Counted from the first letter of the stretch, positions 1 through 11,782 are shown. The stretch is DNA of 64,000 nt from Neonectria sp. B-13 (GCA_002682825.1 NOKP01000004.1:1299607-1363606), one strand, 5' to 3'. The notes: generated by a model not told the origin, from the letters alone. Translations and numbers: made by a program.

Positions 1-488
1 TCGACATGGACAGCGATTTCCTCATCAAGCTCGCCCAGCACCCCAACATCATCGGCACCAAGTTCACCTGCGGAAGCACCGGCAAGCTGACCCGAGTGGC
101 TCTCGCTACCGATGCCAAGACGCCCTTCCAGGAGGGCTCCGGCTACATGGCCTTCGGTGGCATCGCCGACTTCACTCTCCAGACCCTCGTCAGCGGCGGC
201 AGCGGCATCATCGCGGGCGGCGCCAACGTCATGCCCAAGGCCTGCGTCCGAGTTTGGAACCTATATGCCAGCGGCAAGAAGGATGAGGCGCAAGCGCTCC
301 AGAAGAAGCTCTCCAAGGGCGACTGGGTGTTGACCAAGGCGGCCATCGCCGGCACCAAGTCTGCCATCCAGAGCTACTACGGCTACGGTGGCTACCCCCG
401 CCAACCTCTCAAGAGGCTGTCGGACGAGCAAGCCGCAGCTATCAAGAAGGGTGTTAGTGAGATCATGGAGATTGAGTTGTCTCTATAA
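1..488 (+). CDS. DapA/DHDPS-family aldolase, 3' part
   Basis: The gene is cut by the window's left edge; only its last about 161 codons are here and the frame is already open at base 3, so the ATG at 6 is internal. The translation is the C-terminal half of a dihydrodipicolinate synthase-type TIM barrel. The motif IIGTKFT carries the Schiff-base lysine (codon 60-62), followed by GGIADFTLQTLVSGGSGIIAG, the typical glycine-rich strand, and a helical C-terminus ending in EIELSL. In fungi this family (usually about 310-330 residues) contains 4-hydroxy-2-oxoglutarate and 2-keto-3-deoxy-sugar aldolases as well as relatives of unknown substrate; the sequence here cannot separate them. Fungi make lysine by the aminoadipate route, so a role in diaminopimelate synthesis is unlikely. 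Confidence 0.85.
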   Translation, partial: DMDSDFLIKLAQHPNIIGTKFTCGSTGKLTRVALATDAKTPFQEGSGYMAFGGIADFTLQTLVSGGSGIIAGGANVMPKACVRVWNLYASGKKDEAQALQKKLSKGDWVLTKAAIAGTKSAIQSYYGYGGYPRQPLKRLSDEQAAAIKKGVSEIMEIELSL

Positions 489-1322
489 GAGCCGACACCT
501 ACAACTCTAGTGGCCAGGATCTCGCCTTTCATCGAACGAAAATGAGATTGAAAAGAAGAGCGGATGGATAAATAGGGAGACTTGTGGGAGTGCATAGCGT
601 TGGCTTATTCTTGAATTCTATAGGCGCAACAGTTTGTATCGGGTATCCAAGAGTCCCAAGCGAAGGGCATCTTGAACAGGCCAATGGCTCTCTGTGGTCA
701 TGCCAACTCCGGGATGATAGAAGGACGGCAATTTCGGAAGGACTAGGATCCTTTCTGAAGCACGAGAACAGGAAGCATGGATTAGAAACGAATCGATATT
801 TTTATGATTAATGCTTGTTGAGATCTTGCGGTGAGTTGAGCGACGGTGTGAGGTGATGTGTTCACTCATCATGTCATGTGGGGGGGGTTGGATACAAATG
901 GGCCATGCCCATCCAGCACCAACCCCAGTTCTGCAGCACGATCCATCATGATCCACCTAAGTCAAGCATCCTTTGCGAAAATACATAGAAAGTAACTGCC
1001 AATGAGGGAGAGTCTGATACTCATCAATATTACATCAGCCCTGGGTGCCATTGTTCATCCTTCGGTGAAAGCTCCACACATGAATTGCGTCATTAGTATC
1101 CCGGTATCTACCCAGTACTCGGATAGGCAGATATGCAGTACCTTATGCCGGGCAATGGCATTTCGTCCATAAGTCGCCGATGCCGCCTGCGACATACCGA
1201 ATCCGGCATTTGCTTTGTCAGTGAGAATAATCACCGGCCGTATTCAAGCCGCGTCGAGTTGAAGTCAGCTTTCTACTTACAACTCACATCTTGCAGCATA
1301 CCGCTCATCCCGACGGCCAGCC
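489..1322. other. Intergenic, aldolase to MFS
   Basis: This stretch separates the aldolase stop codon from the start of the MFS transporter. It should hold the 3' end of the first gene and the promoter of the second. Apart from a G7 run near 881 nothing distinctive is visible; the short reading frames here have no protein-like character. Confidence 0.6.
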
Positions 1323-3087
1323 ATGCGTGAGAACGGAAGCAGAAGTGCGCCGCAGCGCGATGACGAGGAGCAGCAAACGCAGCACGTAGAGAGCAGTGAG
1401 CGCACGCCGCTGCTCAAATCAACGGCGCGCAATGGCCATGAGCAGCCCGCAGCAGACTCGTCCGAGGAGAATGGCGGTGGAGATGGGCTGCCCCATGAAG
1501 AGGAGACGACTGTTTTTGCGGATGAGGTGTCGTTCACGAAGCTGGCGCTCATCATGGGCACGGCATGGTTCGGCGTCTTCCTAGGCGCCATCGACTCCAC
1601 CATCATCGCGACGCTCTCGGCACCCATCTCCAGCGAGTTTCATTCCCTCAGCCTGCTCTCGTGGCTCGCCACCGCCTACCTCATCTCCAATGCCGCGTGC
1701 CAGCCCATTTCAGGCCGCTTGACGGACATCTTTGGCCGTGGGCCGGGTCTGGTGTTCAGCAACATCTTCTTCGCTGTGGGAAACCTCATCTGCGGTCTGG
1801 CTAAGGACCAGTCCGTCATGATCCTCGGCCGCGTCGTTGCAGGTATCGGCGGTGGCGGTCTCATGAGCATCTCGACCTTCCTGGCCTCGGATATGATTCC
1901 TCTGCGTAAGAGAGGCATTGCCCAGGGCATTGGCAATATCTGCTATGGTTCCGGTGCTATGCTCGGTGGTGTCTTTGGCGGCCTGATCAACGACCATACG
2001 AAACTGGGCTGGAGGCTGGCGTTCCTCATCCAGGTTCCCCCCGTCATCCTGTCCGCCATCGCTGTTGCTTTCCTAGTCAAGGTGCCCCCGAAGCAGTCGG
2101 ACAAGTCGTTCCTCTCCCGCATCGACTTCGGAGGTGTCTTCCTGACCTCGTCGTTTCTCGTGCTGTTGCTCTTGGGTCTGAATTCTGGCGGCAACTTGGT
2201 TCCCTGGACGCACCCTCTGCCGCTTACCACAATTCCCTTGGCCATCGTCACTTTTGCTGGCTTCTTATTCTGGGAGAACAGAGTTACTCAGCCAATCATC
2301 CCGGTCCGGCTGCTCCTCGACCGCACCATCCTTGCCGCCTGTCTCTGCAATCTTCTCAGCACTATGGTCGTCATGGCAGGTCTCTTCTACGTCCCCTTGT
2401 ATCTCCAGGTTCTCGGTCGCAGTGCTACCCAGGCAGGAGTGCAACTCCTTCCATCCCCGATCGGGGTTTCTGTTGGCTCCTTGAGTGCGGGCTACATTAT
2501 GACGAGGACGGGGAGATACGTGAAACTGGGCATATGCAGCTTGTCAACGCTGGTTCTTGGTGTCGCCTTGTTTACAGGACAAACCGAGCATAGTCCGGTA
2601 TGGTTGCCCTCGGTGGCATTCTTCTTCGCTGGAAGTGGCTACGGAGCGATGCTTACGACCACGCTGCTGGCCTGTATCGCTGCGGTGGATCATTCCCAGC
2701 AGGCAGTCATCACGTCTGCTACTTGTAAGTGCCAGTGTACTCCTCACGTGTCGTTCTCTTTTCTAACGGTTCACAGATCTTGCTCGAAGCCTTGGCGCCA
2801 CCGTGGGCATCACTATTGGGTCTGCCGTGTACCAGAACATCCTCAAGGCGCAGCTCTGGGAGAGATTCGGCGACGAACCCAACGCCGCTGAAGAGATTCG
2901 GCGAATTCGGGATGATCTCGATGCGCTGAAGCATCTCCCCGAGGGCTGGTACGACGGCGTCATTTCATCATTCATGGAGGCGTTCCGGGGTGTCTGGCTC
3001 ACCCTTTTGGGCATCTCTATTCTGGCCCTCATTTGCGTCTCGTTTATGAGACAACACACTTTGCATTCGACCCTAGAGCGGCGTTGA
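1323..3087 (+). CDS. MFS transporter, vacuolar basic amino acid (VBA/Fnx) type
   Basis: Two exons, 1323-2724 and 2777-3087, join across a 52 bp intron (donor GTAAGT, acceptor CACAG) to give 570 residues. The reading frame through the intron stops early, while splicing yields TYLARSLGATVGI, typical of the family. About 14 membrane helices start near residue 75 with AIDSTIIATLSAPIS, followed by the motif-A loop GRLTDIFGRG and GRVVAGIGGGG of helix 4, as in DHA2-type proton antiporters. The 70-residue hydrophilic N-terminus has an acidic dileucine signal, ERTPLL, which in yeast vacuolar proteins directs sorting to the vacuole. Best fit is the Vba1/Fnx1 group that moves lysine, arginine and histidine into the vacuole; that substrate is inferred from the family. 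A drug exporter remains possible. Confidence 0.85.
2725..2776 (+). other. Intron of the VBA-type transporter gene
   Basis: The donor is GTAAGT and the acceptor CACAG, with a CTAAC branch-like element 13 bases before the acceptor. Removing it restores the MFS frame. Confidence 0.85.
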
Positions 3088-3597
3088 GGCTTCGCGGCCA
3101 ACTTTGACTAGCTTTTGGACAGAAAAATCTAGATGATGGAGGTATGGGCAGTGTCATGGGGCTCAAACAAAAGATGGTTTGACTTCAACGAAGTATAGGT
3201 GAATTTAGGACATCGAAAAAGGGGAGGGATAAATAGGTGGGAAAGCATGACAAGAACCTTCCAAATAAAGCGACTGTTTCTTTATCGCGAGCAACGGCTT
3301 TCTGTGAATCACGGTATTGTTCACTAAACGCAAGCTTGTTCGGTTGAAAACCGGCCGTGGTTAGTATTGCCTTCACTCGCCGACAACCTGTTTGGCTACT
3401 CTGTTCACGTTGAGGAACGGACTCGTGCCTGCCGTTTGTCTTCCTTCCCCTTCTTGGCTTTAAAGACAGCCAAGCTTTAACAACTGCCTTCTGTGAACAT
3501 ACATCAAATCGCCCCCTTCCACTTCAGTGTACTTACCTATCTCATGAACTGGGAAACCGGCTCATCCTAGCCTTGCATCGTATTACGCACCGCGGCG
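3088..3597. other. Intergenic, MFS to BAHD-like gene
   Basis: This should hold the 3' end of the transporter and the promoter of the acetyltransferase-like gene. A CT-rich run around 3438-3460 is typical of fungal start-site regions. No other feature was found. Confidence 0.5.
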
Positions 3598-5253
3598 ATG
3601 GCATCGGGAACTGCGAAACCCGGCCCCGACATGATGGGCGGTGTCAAAGTCATCGAGGTCAGCAGCGATGACTCGAGTCCAACCAGCCCTGTCGAAGATC
3701 TGCCCCAGCAGCAACCACCAGCTCGCCTTGGTCCTCGAATCGGCGTACCCGTCAGACGCCCCAGTACGAATACTGGGAATAACCTCGAGTTCGCTCTCGA
3801 ACTTTCCCCGTTGGAGCAGAGCGCGCCCCGGCGTTACATCCGCATTGCCATGGTGCTTCCTTGGAACCAACAGGACGGCATTCTCGAGGGGCAGCTCAAC
3901 GAGGTTCACCAAGCTGTTTGCGATGCTCTCTTCAAGACGATGGAGCACTGGCCCTTTCTCGGCGGCGTCTTCTGTCCATCGAACCAGGATCCCACCAAGC
4001 TGGTGCTCAAGTATCCAGAGCACATCAGCCGACAATTGCTCACCCGCCTGGTCCGGATCCAAGGGCCTGCCGTGGGAAACATCGTCTGTCGTGACGGTGA
4101 TTATAACCTGTCAATGGACAATTTCGGCAAGGACTGCTTCGTCTGGGATGTTGATCCCAGAGATGATGCCATAAATGTGGCTTGGTTCCCACCTGTCACG
4201 ATCAAGATCAGTTTCGTTGACGGCACCGTCGTTCTTGGCTTTGCTTTCAGCGAGAACATCTTCGACGGGGAGTTTATCAAAAACTTCTTTGCTCAGTTCG
4301 TGGCACACGCGAACCGCCTCCACATCAGACCGTTCCGAGGTCAGTCTTAACATCAGGGTATTCCTACAGCATGGCAGCTCTCTAACCATTGTTTAGTTGA
4401 TAACCGGTCTATCCCTGACGCAGTTGATGGAAAGGCAGACCCTGACTTGTTCCCTTTCTACGACTGGAGCCGCCGCGCTGTCGAACCATGCACGCCCCGA
4501 AAGAACCTGGATTCTCAGGTCATCACGCTCAGCAATGAGGTAGTTCAAGACCTATATCGTATTATCACAGAGGATAAGACCGAAGGCGTGGCCCTGTACG
4601 AGGACTGCGTTCTAGCCCTTTTTTGGGTCGCTATCATGCGCACTCGTTTCCAAAACGGCAGATTTCGCGCTGGAGATACCGGCCGTGTCAACTACATGCT
4701 CCCTGGGGCTTGGCACACTCGCAGCTCACGACGAAACAACCCTCAGTATTGCGGCAACTCGACCATCACCGCCGTGGCGACTTGCGATGCCCAGGAGCTA
4801 ATTGGAGCGCCCGACGACCCGGCTGATGGCCTTCCTCGGATTATGCGCTTGGATGATTTCACTCTCGCAGCACAGCTCCTCCGGAGCGCCTTGCAAAATG
4901 TCAACGGAAACACCCTTCGTCACTTTACGACCTTCAAGAAGACAATAGACCCAGATGAGGAGAGAAATGCGTATGAACGGGCGATCAGGCGCCACTCCGA
5001 CAGTCTCACCTTTGAGGATTGGACCTGCTACGGCGCAGACTCTGCGGCTGGAATTCCCTATGCTGTGGACCGGGTATCCTACCTCTTCCCGAGCAGCGAT
5101 CACATGGCGGAGGGGACCGTGATCCTCCTGCCACGGAAAGGCGAGTATTGGGGATGTGAGGACTGGAACATCTGTGTGTGCTTAGTTGCGGGCGACATGG
5201 AGGGGCTTCTGCATAACCTAAACATAGAGGGATGGTTGATTCGCAGCAATTGA
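3598..5253 (+). CDS. BAHD/trichothecene 3-O-acetyltransferase-like protein, active site lost
   Basis: Exons 3598-4339 and 4397-5253 flank a 57 bp intron (GTCAGT to TTTAG with CTAAC branch site) and encode 532 residues, somewhat longer than Tri101-type enzymes (about 450-480). The N-terminal half has the family layout: PLSPLEQ-like start (ELSPLEQSAPRRYIR), then VCDALFKTMEHWPFLGG. In active BAHD enzymes the HxxxD motif supplies the catalytic histidine; here the matching segment reads SENIFDG, so His is replaced by Glu. The second signature, DFGWG, is replaced by DSAAG in YGADSAAGIPYAVDR. The fold is therefore recognisable while both catalytic signatures are gone. It may be a non-enzymatic or re-purposed homolog. 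The gene stands alone, with no trichothecene genes nearby. Confidence 0.75.
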
Positions 5254-7159
5254 TGCGACAAGAGATACTTTGTTGCTCTGGAACAAACGGCTGTGTTCTT
5301 GCACCTGGATTACGGGCGAGCTGTGTAAGATAGTTGACGACTGGATGCGATCCAGCCGAGGGACAGGGGGGTATAGTTCATCATTCGATGTAGTCTTTTA
5401 CTTCTAACAAGAGACTTTAGCAACACAAACAAGCTTCCGAGGCAAGCAATCTGGAATATGACGTGAATAGTAATGTTTAAGTTGGTATAAGGCGACACAT
5501 CTCCTGAGGCACTTGCTTTGCGGAATGTGAGATTTCCATTATCTAGAGGATGGTGGAGAGAACTAGTGCGAGCAGAAACGGGATCCGAGACATTGTTTAC
5601 ATCCATCTTTGCCTAGTAGTCTCCGATGAAGAGCCGCATTGAGCATATGGGTCCGATTTTGCTTCATTTGGTATTTTCTCACGTTGATTTCGAATTTCAC
5701 TACAGATGACGAAGAGTCGAGGGAATGAAGCAACTGGCAGTCAGTGTTTTCGAATTTCCAAAGGTCAGAAGGTACATGGTCGAGAATGACAATCAGCGTC
5801 AACGATAAATAAAAAATCACTTCGTAGATGTCGTTGGTTGATGCTTCTCCAGGGTTGGCCTTCTCCAGGGTTGGCACCTTCAAGGATTGAATAGATAGCA
5901 TAAATGTCAATTTGGTGGAGACGACGAATGTGTGGGAAGCAAGCAGGGTCGCTGTTTCACAAGCCAGGCGACGTGCCCCTTTGATATCAGTGAAGTTGAT
6001 GCCAAGGTCGGTCAGCAATACTACGAGACAGCAAATGCGTGAACGAAGTAAGAAGCCACGGACGTAGATTATCCGCTTCAGTACGGTCTCGTATATGCGC
6101 GTGCCCAGACAACCAGAGTCCGAGTCCGAGACACAGCGGCGAGAGAAGTAGACAAGGACGACGACAGAGCCGGGGTGGTGCTGTTGAAATTACCGGGGTA
6201 ACGGCAGTTGGGTCGCATTGTATCCGGGCTAGTAGTATTATTCGTTGGTGTCTGAATTTCGGGGACTTGTGCTAGCGGTGGGTGAGCGGCGTTTGTTGTC
6301 ATTGCCCCAGTCCACAGCGAATTGTATTGATTCAGTCAGTGGTCGACATGATGTGATGATGGCCGGGTGCATCGGAGTATCTTCCACGTCACCAGGGCCA
6401 AGGACGGCAAGACGGCCGTTGCCAGGCATCCGCTGCAGCAAGAAGCAAGCCAAAGCACAGAAACAAACGTCACAGAGGGCGAACGAGACGCCCACCAGCC
6501 GCACAGCTGACGACAAGAACACGAGGAAAAGCGGAGGACTCGACGACGTTTCCTTGGTGGACGGACATTGGTACGAAGCGTGACACCCTGATGCAAGCCA
6601 AGCCCGGGTAAGCATGGATCCCACACTCAGCTGGAGCCCTTGGGCATCACATGATTGGCCAGAGGGGCGGTCACTGTGGTTCGCTTCAGTGGCGCAGCAA
6701 ACACACTCTCCGTCCCACTGAGACTCGACTCTTGAGTGCCTGGGGAGAGCCCAAGAAGCGGAGGTTTCGGGGCACAGCAATGGCGCTGCAAGGCGACTAG
6801 GAGCTGTAGCGGCGGGTAGCACCCATCTATTTTGTAGGTGCCCGCGGGCCCGTAAACGCCGCTGAGCTCGCCGTCCCTCCCCTGAAAGCGGCGTTTCCGT
6901 GCGCTGTGCGATAGTCGACGAAGGCCTGGGTGAGGCTTTTCGTAGGGCGCCCAGTCACAGCAACGCGTGGCCACATTGTGGCGCTGGCTGGGCCTAACCG
7001 GGGCTTGGCTGGACGAGCCGCCCGTCATGACGACTCTCCTCTTCCTCTGGCTGACCAGGGAACGTATCGTTTTCGATTTGTTTCCAGCGCTGCCCGCAAA
7101 CAACAAACCGTTCTCCTTCTGTATTCCGTATTCCTTAGATATTCCCTCTTGGCCATTTC

Positions 7160-7206
7160 CTATCACGACAACGTCAACGACAACGACCACGACCACGACC
7201 ACGACA
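7160..7206. repeat. Imperfect ACGAC(C/A) tandem repeat
   Basis: Repeats of ACGACC and close variants (CAACGT, CAACGACAACG, then CACGAC several times) run for about 45 bases in the presumed leader of the MARVEL-domain gene. Confidence 0.8.
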
Positions 7207-7304
7207 GCAGAGAATCCTCGTCTCTGCCTCCCTATCTATTCACTGTCCACGATTGGCGCTGCCCGACCTTGCTTGCCCAGAGCTGAGCCGAAATAAGCTG
7301 CGCT

Positions 7305-7324
7305 GAGCTGAGCTGAGCTGAGCT
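7305..7324. repeat. (GAGCT)4 microsatellite
   Basis: Four perfect GAGCT units lie about 100 bases before the MARVEL gene start codon, probably within its 5' leader. Confidence 0.85.
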
Positions 7325-7426
7325 TGATTCATCCACGACTACCTACCTACAAGCCCTCGATAACAATCGCCAACGACTCAACTCCCTCAAACCTCCCATC
7401 TCCTTCCAACCGCCGCACCATCGACC

Positions 7427-8439
7427 ATGAAGAAGTTCGAATTCGACCCTGATATCGTTCCCAACGTCAAGCTGGGAATCCACTCCTTCCAGATCATATT
7501 CACCTTCGTCGCATGGTGTATGGAAATTGCCGTCTTTCGCGCCAAGGATGCAGGAGTCACCGGCCTCAATGGCTGGACATTTGGAGTGGTAAGACGGACA
7601 CCCATCTCTGCTATCCATAATTCTTGCTGACCACATCCTCCCCCGCAGTGTTTCCTCTCCATCCCAGCATGGATTTACCTCATCATGACCCCCCGATTCG
7701 GCCGCACTCGCAAGTTCGCCCAGCCCCACGCCATGCTTGCTGTCGACGCCGTCTTCACCGTCCTCTGGCTCTCCGCCTTTGCTACTCAGGCCTCCTACAA
7801 CGGCAAGGGCCTGTGTGGTAAGGCCTGTGGCATCAGCAAGGCCATTGTTGGCCTCGGCGTCTTCATCACGTACGTGTTTCATCTAGCAAAACCAACCCAA
7901 GCCACAAATGCTGACGTCTCCATTTCTGCAGCCTGTTTTTCGCCGGCAGCACTTTCATTAGCGCCTACACGCTGACCTACTCCAACTTCCACGGAAACTT
8001 GCCCGGCTACGACAACCGTAAGCTCCGTGGTGGTGAGAACATCGACCCTGACAAGGCTGCGTTTTCCATGGCCCCCCACGACGACGAGGCTTACGAGCGC
8101 GTCAACGTGGAAGACCACGAGCCCACAGGCAGCCAATACAACAGCAACACCTACAGCAGCAACACATACAGCAGCACCAACCAATACACCGAAGGCAACC
8201 CCTACAGCACCGAGGATGACGACCCTAACCGCTACGGTGCCTTGCCTCCACGTACCAACACCCTGTTCGACAACGACACTGAGTACAACTCCGGTGCACC
8301 GCCTTCCATGCCTTACGCAAACCCTCCTGCCGGCAATGCGTATGACGATCAGCTTGATCATGTCAATGACCGTTTCGATGATCCTCACAATGACCATCTT
8401 GCACAGTTCCCCGCTGGCAACTATGACCGGACGCACTAA
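7427..8439 (+). CDS. MARVEL-domain four-helix membrane protein
   Basis: Three exons (7427-7588, 7649-7869, 7932-8439) encode 296 residues; introns of 60 and 62 bp have donors GTAAG and GTACGT and acceptors CGCAG and TGCAG. The first about 160 residues contain four hydrophobic helices: LGIHSFQIIFTFVAWCMEIAVF, CFLSIPAWIYLIM, LAVDAVFTVLWLSAFATQ and GVFITLFFAGSTFISAY. The loop with paired Cys (GLCGKACG) before helix 4 matches MARVEL proteins, which bind membrane microdomains. The remaining about 135 residues are a hydrophilic cytosolic tail rich in N, Y, S and D, with a repeated SNTYS element. Plasma-membrane location is inferred from the family; the exact role is unknown. Confidence 0.85.
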
Positions 8440-8941
8440 ATCACTCTTGAAACATATGGGTATAGCGATGGGATATAGGATATACGATATCTCTTGGGTT
8501 GATATTGTGTTTTGTTTGCGGAGAGATCCTGGGAAAGTCCGCGGTTGGGAGCGAGGTTCTTACTGCACGGTAGATAACGTATCTGGCTGAAGGGGTGTTT
8601 AAGGCGTCATGTTTGCGAAGAGACAGGCACTCGAGGAGATATACCAAACCAGCCCTGGTGCACATGAAAGATAGATATATGCAGGGCACTGGGTTTTTTG
8701 CACTCGAGTTGAATTTTTCTGGAAAATGAAAAAAGGACGTTTATATGTATATGTATCAGCCATATATATCAATCATTGTCTTGTCTGTCGATGCCCAACT
8801 CCCAACGCCGTCTCTTTTGTGTGTCTGGCATCCGATGCTCCCAATTCTCTTGACCAAGATGAACCAAAAACCACATCCGCCTTGTTATCTCTTTTCGCTA
8901 CAAAGTTCCGCCGCTGCTTTTCCCGTGCATCCCTGACGTGC

Positions 8942-9688
8942 TCAGGCCTTGCTCAGCTTGCGGATTCGCTTCGCGATATCCGGGGCAGTTTGCTGCATGG
9001 GGTTCAGCCTCCGGTCCTTGGCCATGGCGGCGGTGTTGTCGCCGTGCTTGGCGACCAGCGCATCGAGCCAATCCCTCTCACGACTGCTCTGGTGACGGGG
9101 GGTTTTCTCAGCGGGGTTGCGGCTCTCCTCAAGGAGGGACTTGATGACATGGGTGGCATCAGGGTCGTCCTCAATACCGGTCCACTCGTCGGCGGTGGCA
9201 GCGTCGTTGACCTCAGTGTCACTGTCCTCGTCGAGGTCGTTGAGAAGGTCGTTCAGCGGGTTAGGCTTGGAGCGGCCGAGAATGCGGGTGATCTTGCCGT
9301 CGGCGTCACGCTCCACGCGCGCCTCGGAGACGATGGCGTTCTCGATGCTGGTGATGGCGAAGGGGTCGGTGGCAGAGGTGCGAGTGGTGACGGCGCCATC
9401 TGCGCTGAGCAGCTTCTCGGTGCCGCCCGTGGGGGCCTTGAGACGGGCGACGAGGCCGAGTCGGCGGTAGTTTTGCGAGAGGGTCTCATCCTTGTTCCTA
9501 CATGCAGCAACTCCTGGTCAGGACAATGCTCTTCAAATTGGGCGAAAGGGTGAGAGGGGGGAGCTTTACCAGTTCTTCGCGATGACGGAGTTGCCCCGCG
9601 GGTTCAGGATCTTCTTGTTGTTACGGTTGGAGGTGCGGACGGGCGCGCGGCCGGAGCGGCGCTTCTTCTTCTGGAGTTCGCGGCCCAT
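8942..9688 (-). CDS. NOP16: Ribosome biogenesis protein Nop16
   Basis: Two exons on the minus strand, 9688-9570 and 9497-8942, joined over a 72 bp intron (GTAAAG to TGTAG), give 224 residues, the usual Nop16 length. The N-terminus MGRELQKKKRRSGRAPVR is strongly basic, followed by the family signature NPRGNSVIAKNW and, across the splice, KDETLSQNYRRLGLVARL. The C-terminus is acidic and then helical, ending in APDIAKRIRKLSKA. Nop16 is a nucleolar factor needed for 60S ribosomal subunit assembly in yeast. The upstream ATG in the same frame would add 43 residues of non-conserved sequence, so the MGREL start was chosen. Confidence 0.92.
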
Positions 9689-10369
9689 GGTGTGCGGTTT
9701 GTGAGAGGGAGTGGGTTGGGTGGGAAGAAGTTTCGACGGGGGAAGGAATTCGGAATGGGAGAGGTAGGTAGATGGCTGGAAAGGACGAGCGATTGATGGC
9801 AAAAAGGTGCCCGCCAAAATTTCTGATTCGGAGTTTGGCTTGCCTTATCGATAAGGATATTGGCGGAGCTAGGCCTGATGTGGTTCCAGGGTTGGGGTTA
9901 GCAGGGTTAGCATTCGACGTCGCTTGTCAAGTTCTATCAGCGAGATGTGGATGGCCGCTTGCAAAGGGAGTTGATCTGAGGGACGCCAGTGAATGAATAT
10001 ATACTGGATTGGATGGGAGTGCCGCTGTATGAATTCCTGGGTCATTTATGAAACATTGGTGGCTGCAATGCTATAGAGGTTTCTACAGCTTAGCATTAGA
10101 GAACCAGTGTAAGAATGAGCTTCTTTACAAGTCTGTTCAACGAATGGCACTGATTCTTTTTGTCGCTTATCGAGTACTCTCAAGGCTTGCACATTACATG
10201 AATTTATCTTCCTGCTCCATGTCGTGTTGCATGTAATCTATCTTTCCGTGACAGATACCGACGCCACCAGTGTCCCAATGTGAGATGCGTTCTTGAATCG
10301 TTCAGCAACATCTACCTGTTCATATGCCCCTCCCTACCTTGTCTAATTGAGAGCACCCACTCGCTATCC
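9689..10369. other. Promoter region of NOP16 and 3' flank of FAD oxidoreductase
   Basis: This head-to-tail gap on the minus strand should contain the Nop16 promoter near its left end and the terminator of the upstream gene at its right end. The only clear sequence element is a GATA palindrome at 9843-9856. Confidence 0.55.
9843..9856. promoter_or_regulatory. Perfect 14-bp palindrome with inverted GATA cores
   Basis: CCTTATCGATAAGG is a perfect palindrome made of two overlapping, inverted GATAAG sites, 155 bases upstream of the Nop16 start codon. Fungal GATA factors bind GATAA; use by such a factor is an inference. Confidence 0.45.
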
Positions 10370-11770
10370 TTAAACCTTGAATTTCCTCGGATCCAGCTTC
10401 TCCACATCCGCGCTCGTCGCCCCACCGTCAAAGACAAACTCGGCCATGAGCTTGCCCGTGCCCGGCCCGTTCTGGATCCCCCAGCAGGTGTGGCCCGCGG
10501 CGACCCAGACGCCCGGGGCCGCCGTCTTCCCCAGCAGCGGGCCGGCCTCCTGGCCGAAGCGCATGTGCCGCGGCAGGTAGCAGGCTTGCTTCGCCTTGAT
10601 GGGCGCGGAGCCGAGCACGGGGCTGAAGGTGCCGATGTAGGAGATGAGGTCGTCGCATTGGGCCTCGTCGTGCTCGACTTGGTCCGCTGTGTCGGGGAGC
10701 GGGATGAGAGTATCCGGCTCTCCTGCGCTGCAAGTCAGAAAGGGCTCTTTGGTTGGGGTGGTACTGGGAACACATACCACAGGCATAGACCTCGCCAAAG
10801 GGCCTGGCATAAATCTCAGGGTCGACTCGTCCTTTGTGCCGCCTCTTCTGGCCCATTTTGGCGCGATGCTCCGGCACAAAGTCCGAGGGCAGCTGGATGT
10901 CCGTGAAGACGGCATAGGGGCTCACCTCAGCCTCGTAGACGACGCTGTGCGCTCTCAAACCTTCGATCTTGGCCCGCGGGAGGACTCGGCTAGTCCATGG
11001 ACCTGCGGCAACTACAACGTCGGTGACGGCGTCGATGGTCTTGGCCTCGTTGCTGTCGCGATCCAGGTACTCGACGCTTTCAACGCCAGTTTTGGACGAG
11101 TTTATCCCAGTGACTTTGGCGTTGGTGCGCACATCGACTCCGCCCTGCTGGGCAAGCTCTGCGATGGCGGTTGTGAAGTAAAAGGGATGCACCTGTGCCG
11201 TCTCCGTCGACCCTGGAGTTCCCATCTCGGCCCAGTTGTTGATGATGTCGCGATCCACCCAGTCGAGATCTGGGGGCAGGCTGCCAGCTTCAAGCAAGTC
11301 CTTTGCCGCGCCGTTCTGCTTAGGCAGCTTCTCCCAGGCCTTGTCACCGTCGGCCTCAGCTGCACCCTTCTGCTGCAGGGCCTGGACCTTCTGGCGCGAG
11401 ACGACGGCCTCGAAGCTGCCGCAGCCGAGCCTCCGGTAGCCCCATTTCCGGGCACCGTCGTGCTCGGCGGCGAGCTCGGCGTGGAGGCGGTAGGAGAGCG
11501 GGACCAGGCAGGAAGGGTAGGCCCAGAGGGCGAGGAGGCCGCCGGCCTTTCCGGAGGCTCCGGGGGCCAGGGATGGGGCGGCCTCGAGGAGGGTGATTGT
11601 GTGCAGGGCAGGGTTGAACTTGGGATGGCGGGTGAGATAGTAGGCGGTTGTGCAGCCAATGATGCCGCCTCCTGAGATGTCAGTGTCAGCGGGACTATAT
11701 TCGCATTCGGGTGATGAGAAGAGCCATGATGGGACTGACCGACAATGACAATGTTACGCTTTGTTTCCAT
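10370..11770 (-). CDS. FAD-dependent oxidoreductase, DAO superfamily, Tda3-like
   Basis: Three exons on the minus strand (11770-11740, 11671-10778, 10722-10370) with introns of 68 and 55 bp give 425 residues; an ATG 12 bases further upstream, in frame, would add MTEI. Joining exons 1 and 2 completes the dinucleotide-binding motif VIVGGGIIGCTTAYYL. Next come LLEAAPSLAPGASGKAGGLLA, the FAD-contacting GASGKAGG loop, VVVAAGPWTSRVLP in the middle, and the C-terminal VAAGHTCWGIQNGPGTGKLMAE, all typical of D-amino-acid-oxidase-fold enzymes. The closest named group is yeast Tda3 and its S. pombe relative linked to endosome-to-Golgi traffic; the substrate is unknown. Splicing at the second of two nearby AGs (CAG before GAGCC) is needed to keep frame. 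Confidence 0.85.
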
Positions 11771-11782
11771 GATTTCCGTCAT

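Larger units (their letters stand above)
5254..7426. other. Intergenic, 2.2 kb, with simple repeats near its right end
   Basis: Open frames here on the minus strand (for example 5563-6018) have neither family resemblance nor splice-consistent neighbours, so I do not call a gene. The right end, from about 7020, is CT-rich and carries two microsatellites; it is probably the promoter and leader of the MARVEL gene. Confidence 0.5.

Noticed and set aside
5563..6018. 151-codon minus-strand frame with two hydrophobic stretches
   Set aside because: No family resemblance, no consistent splice extension and ordinary composition for non-coding DNA.
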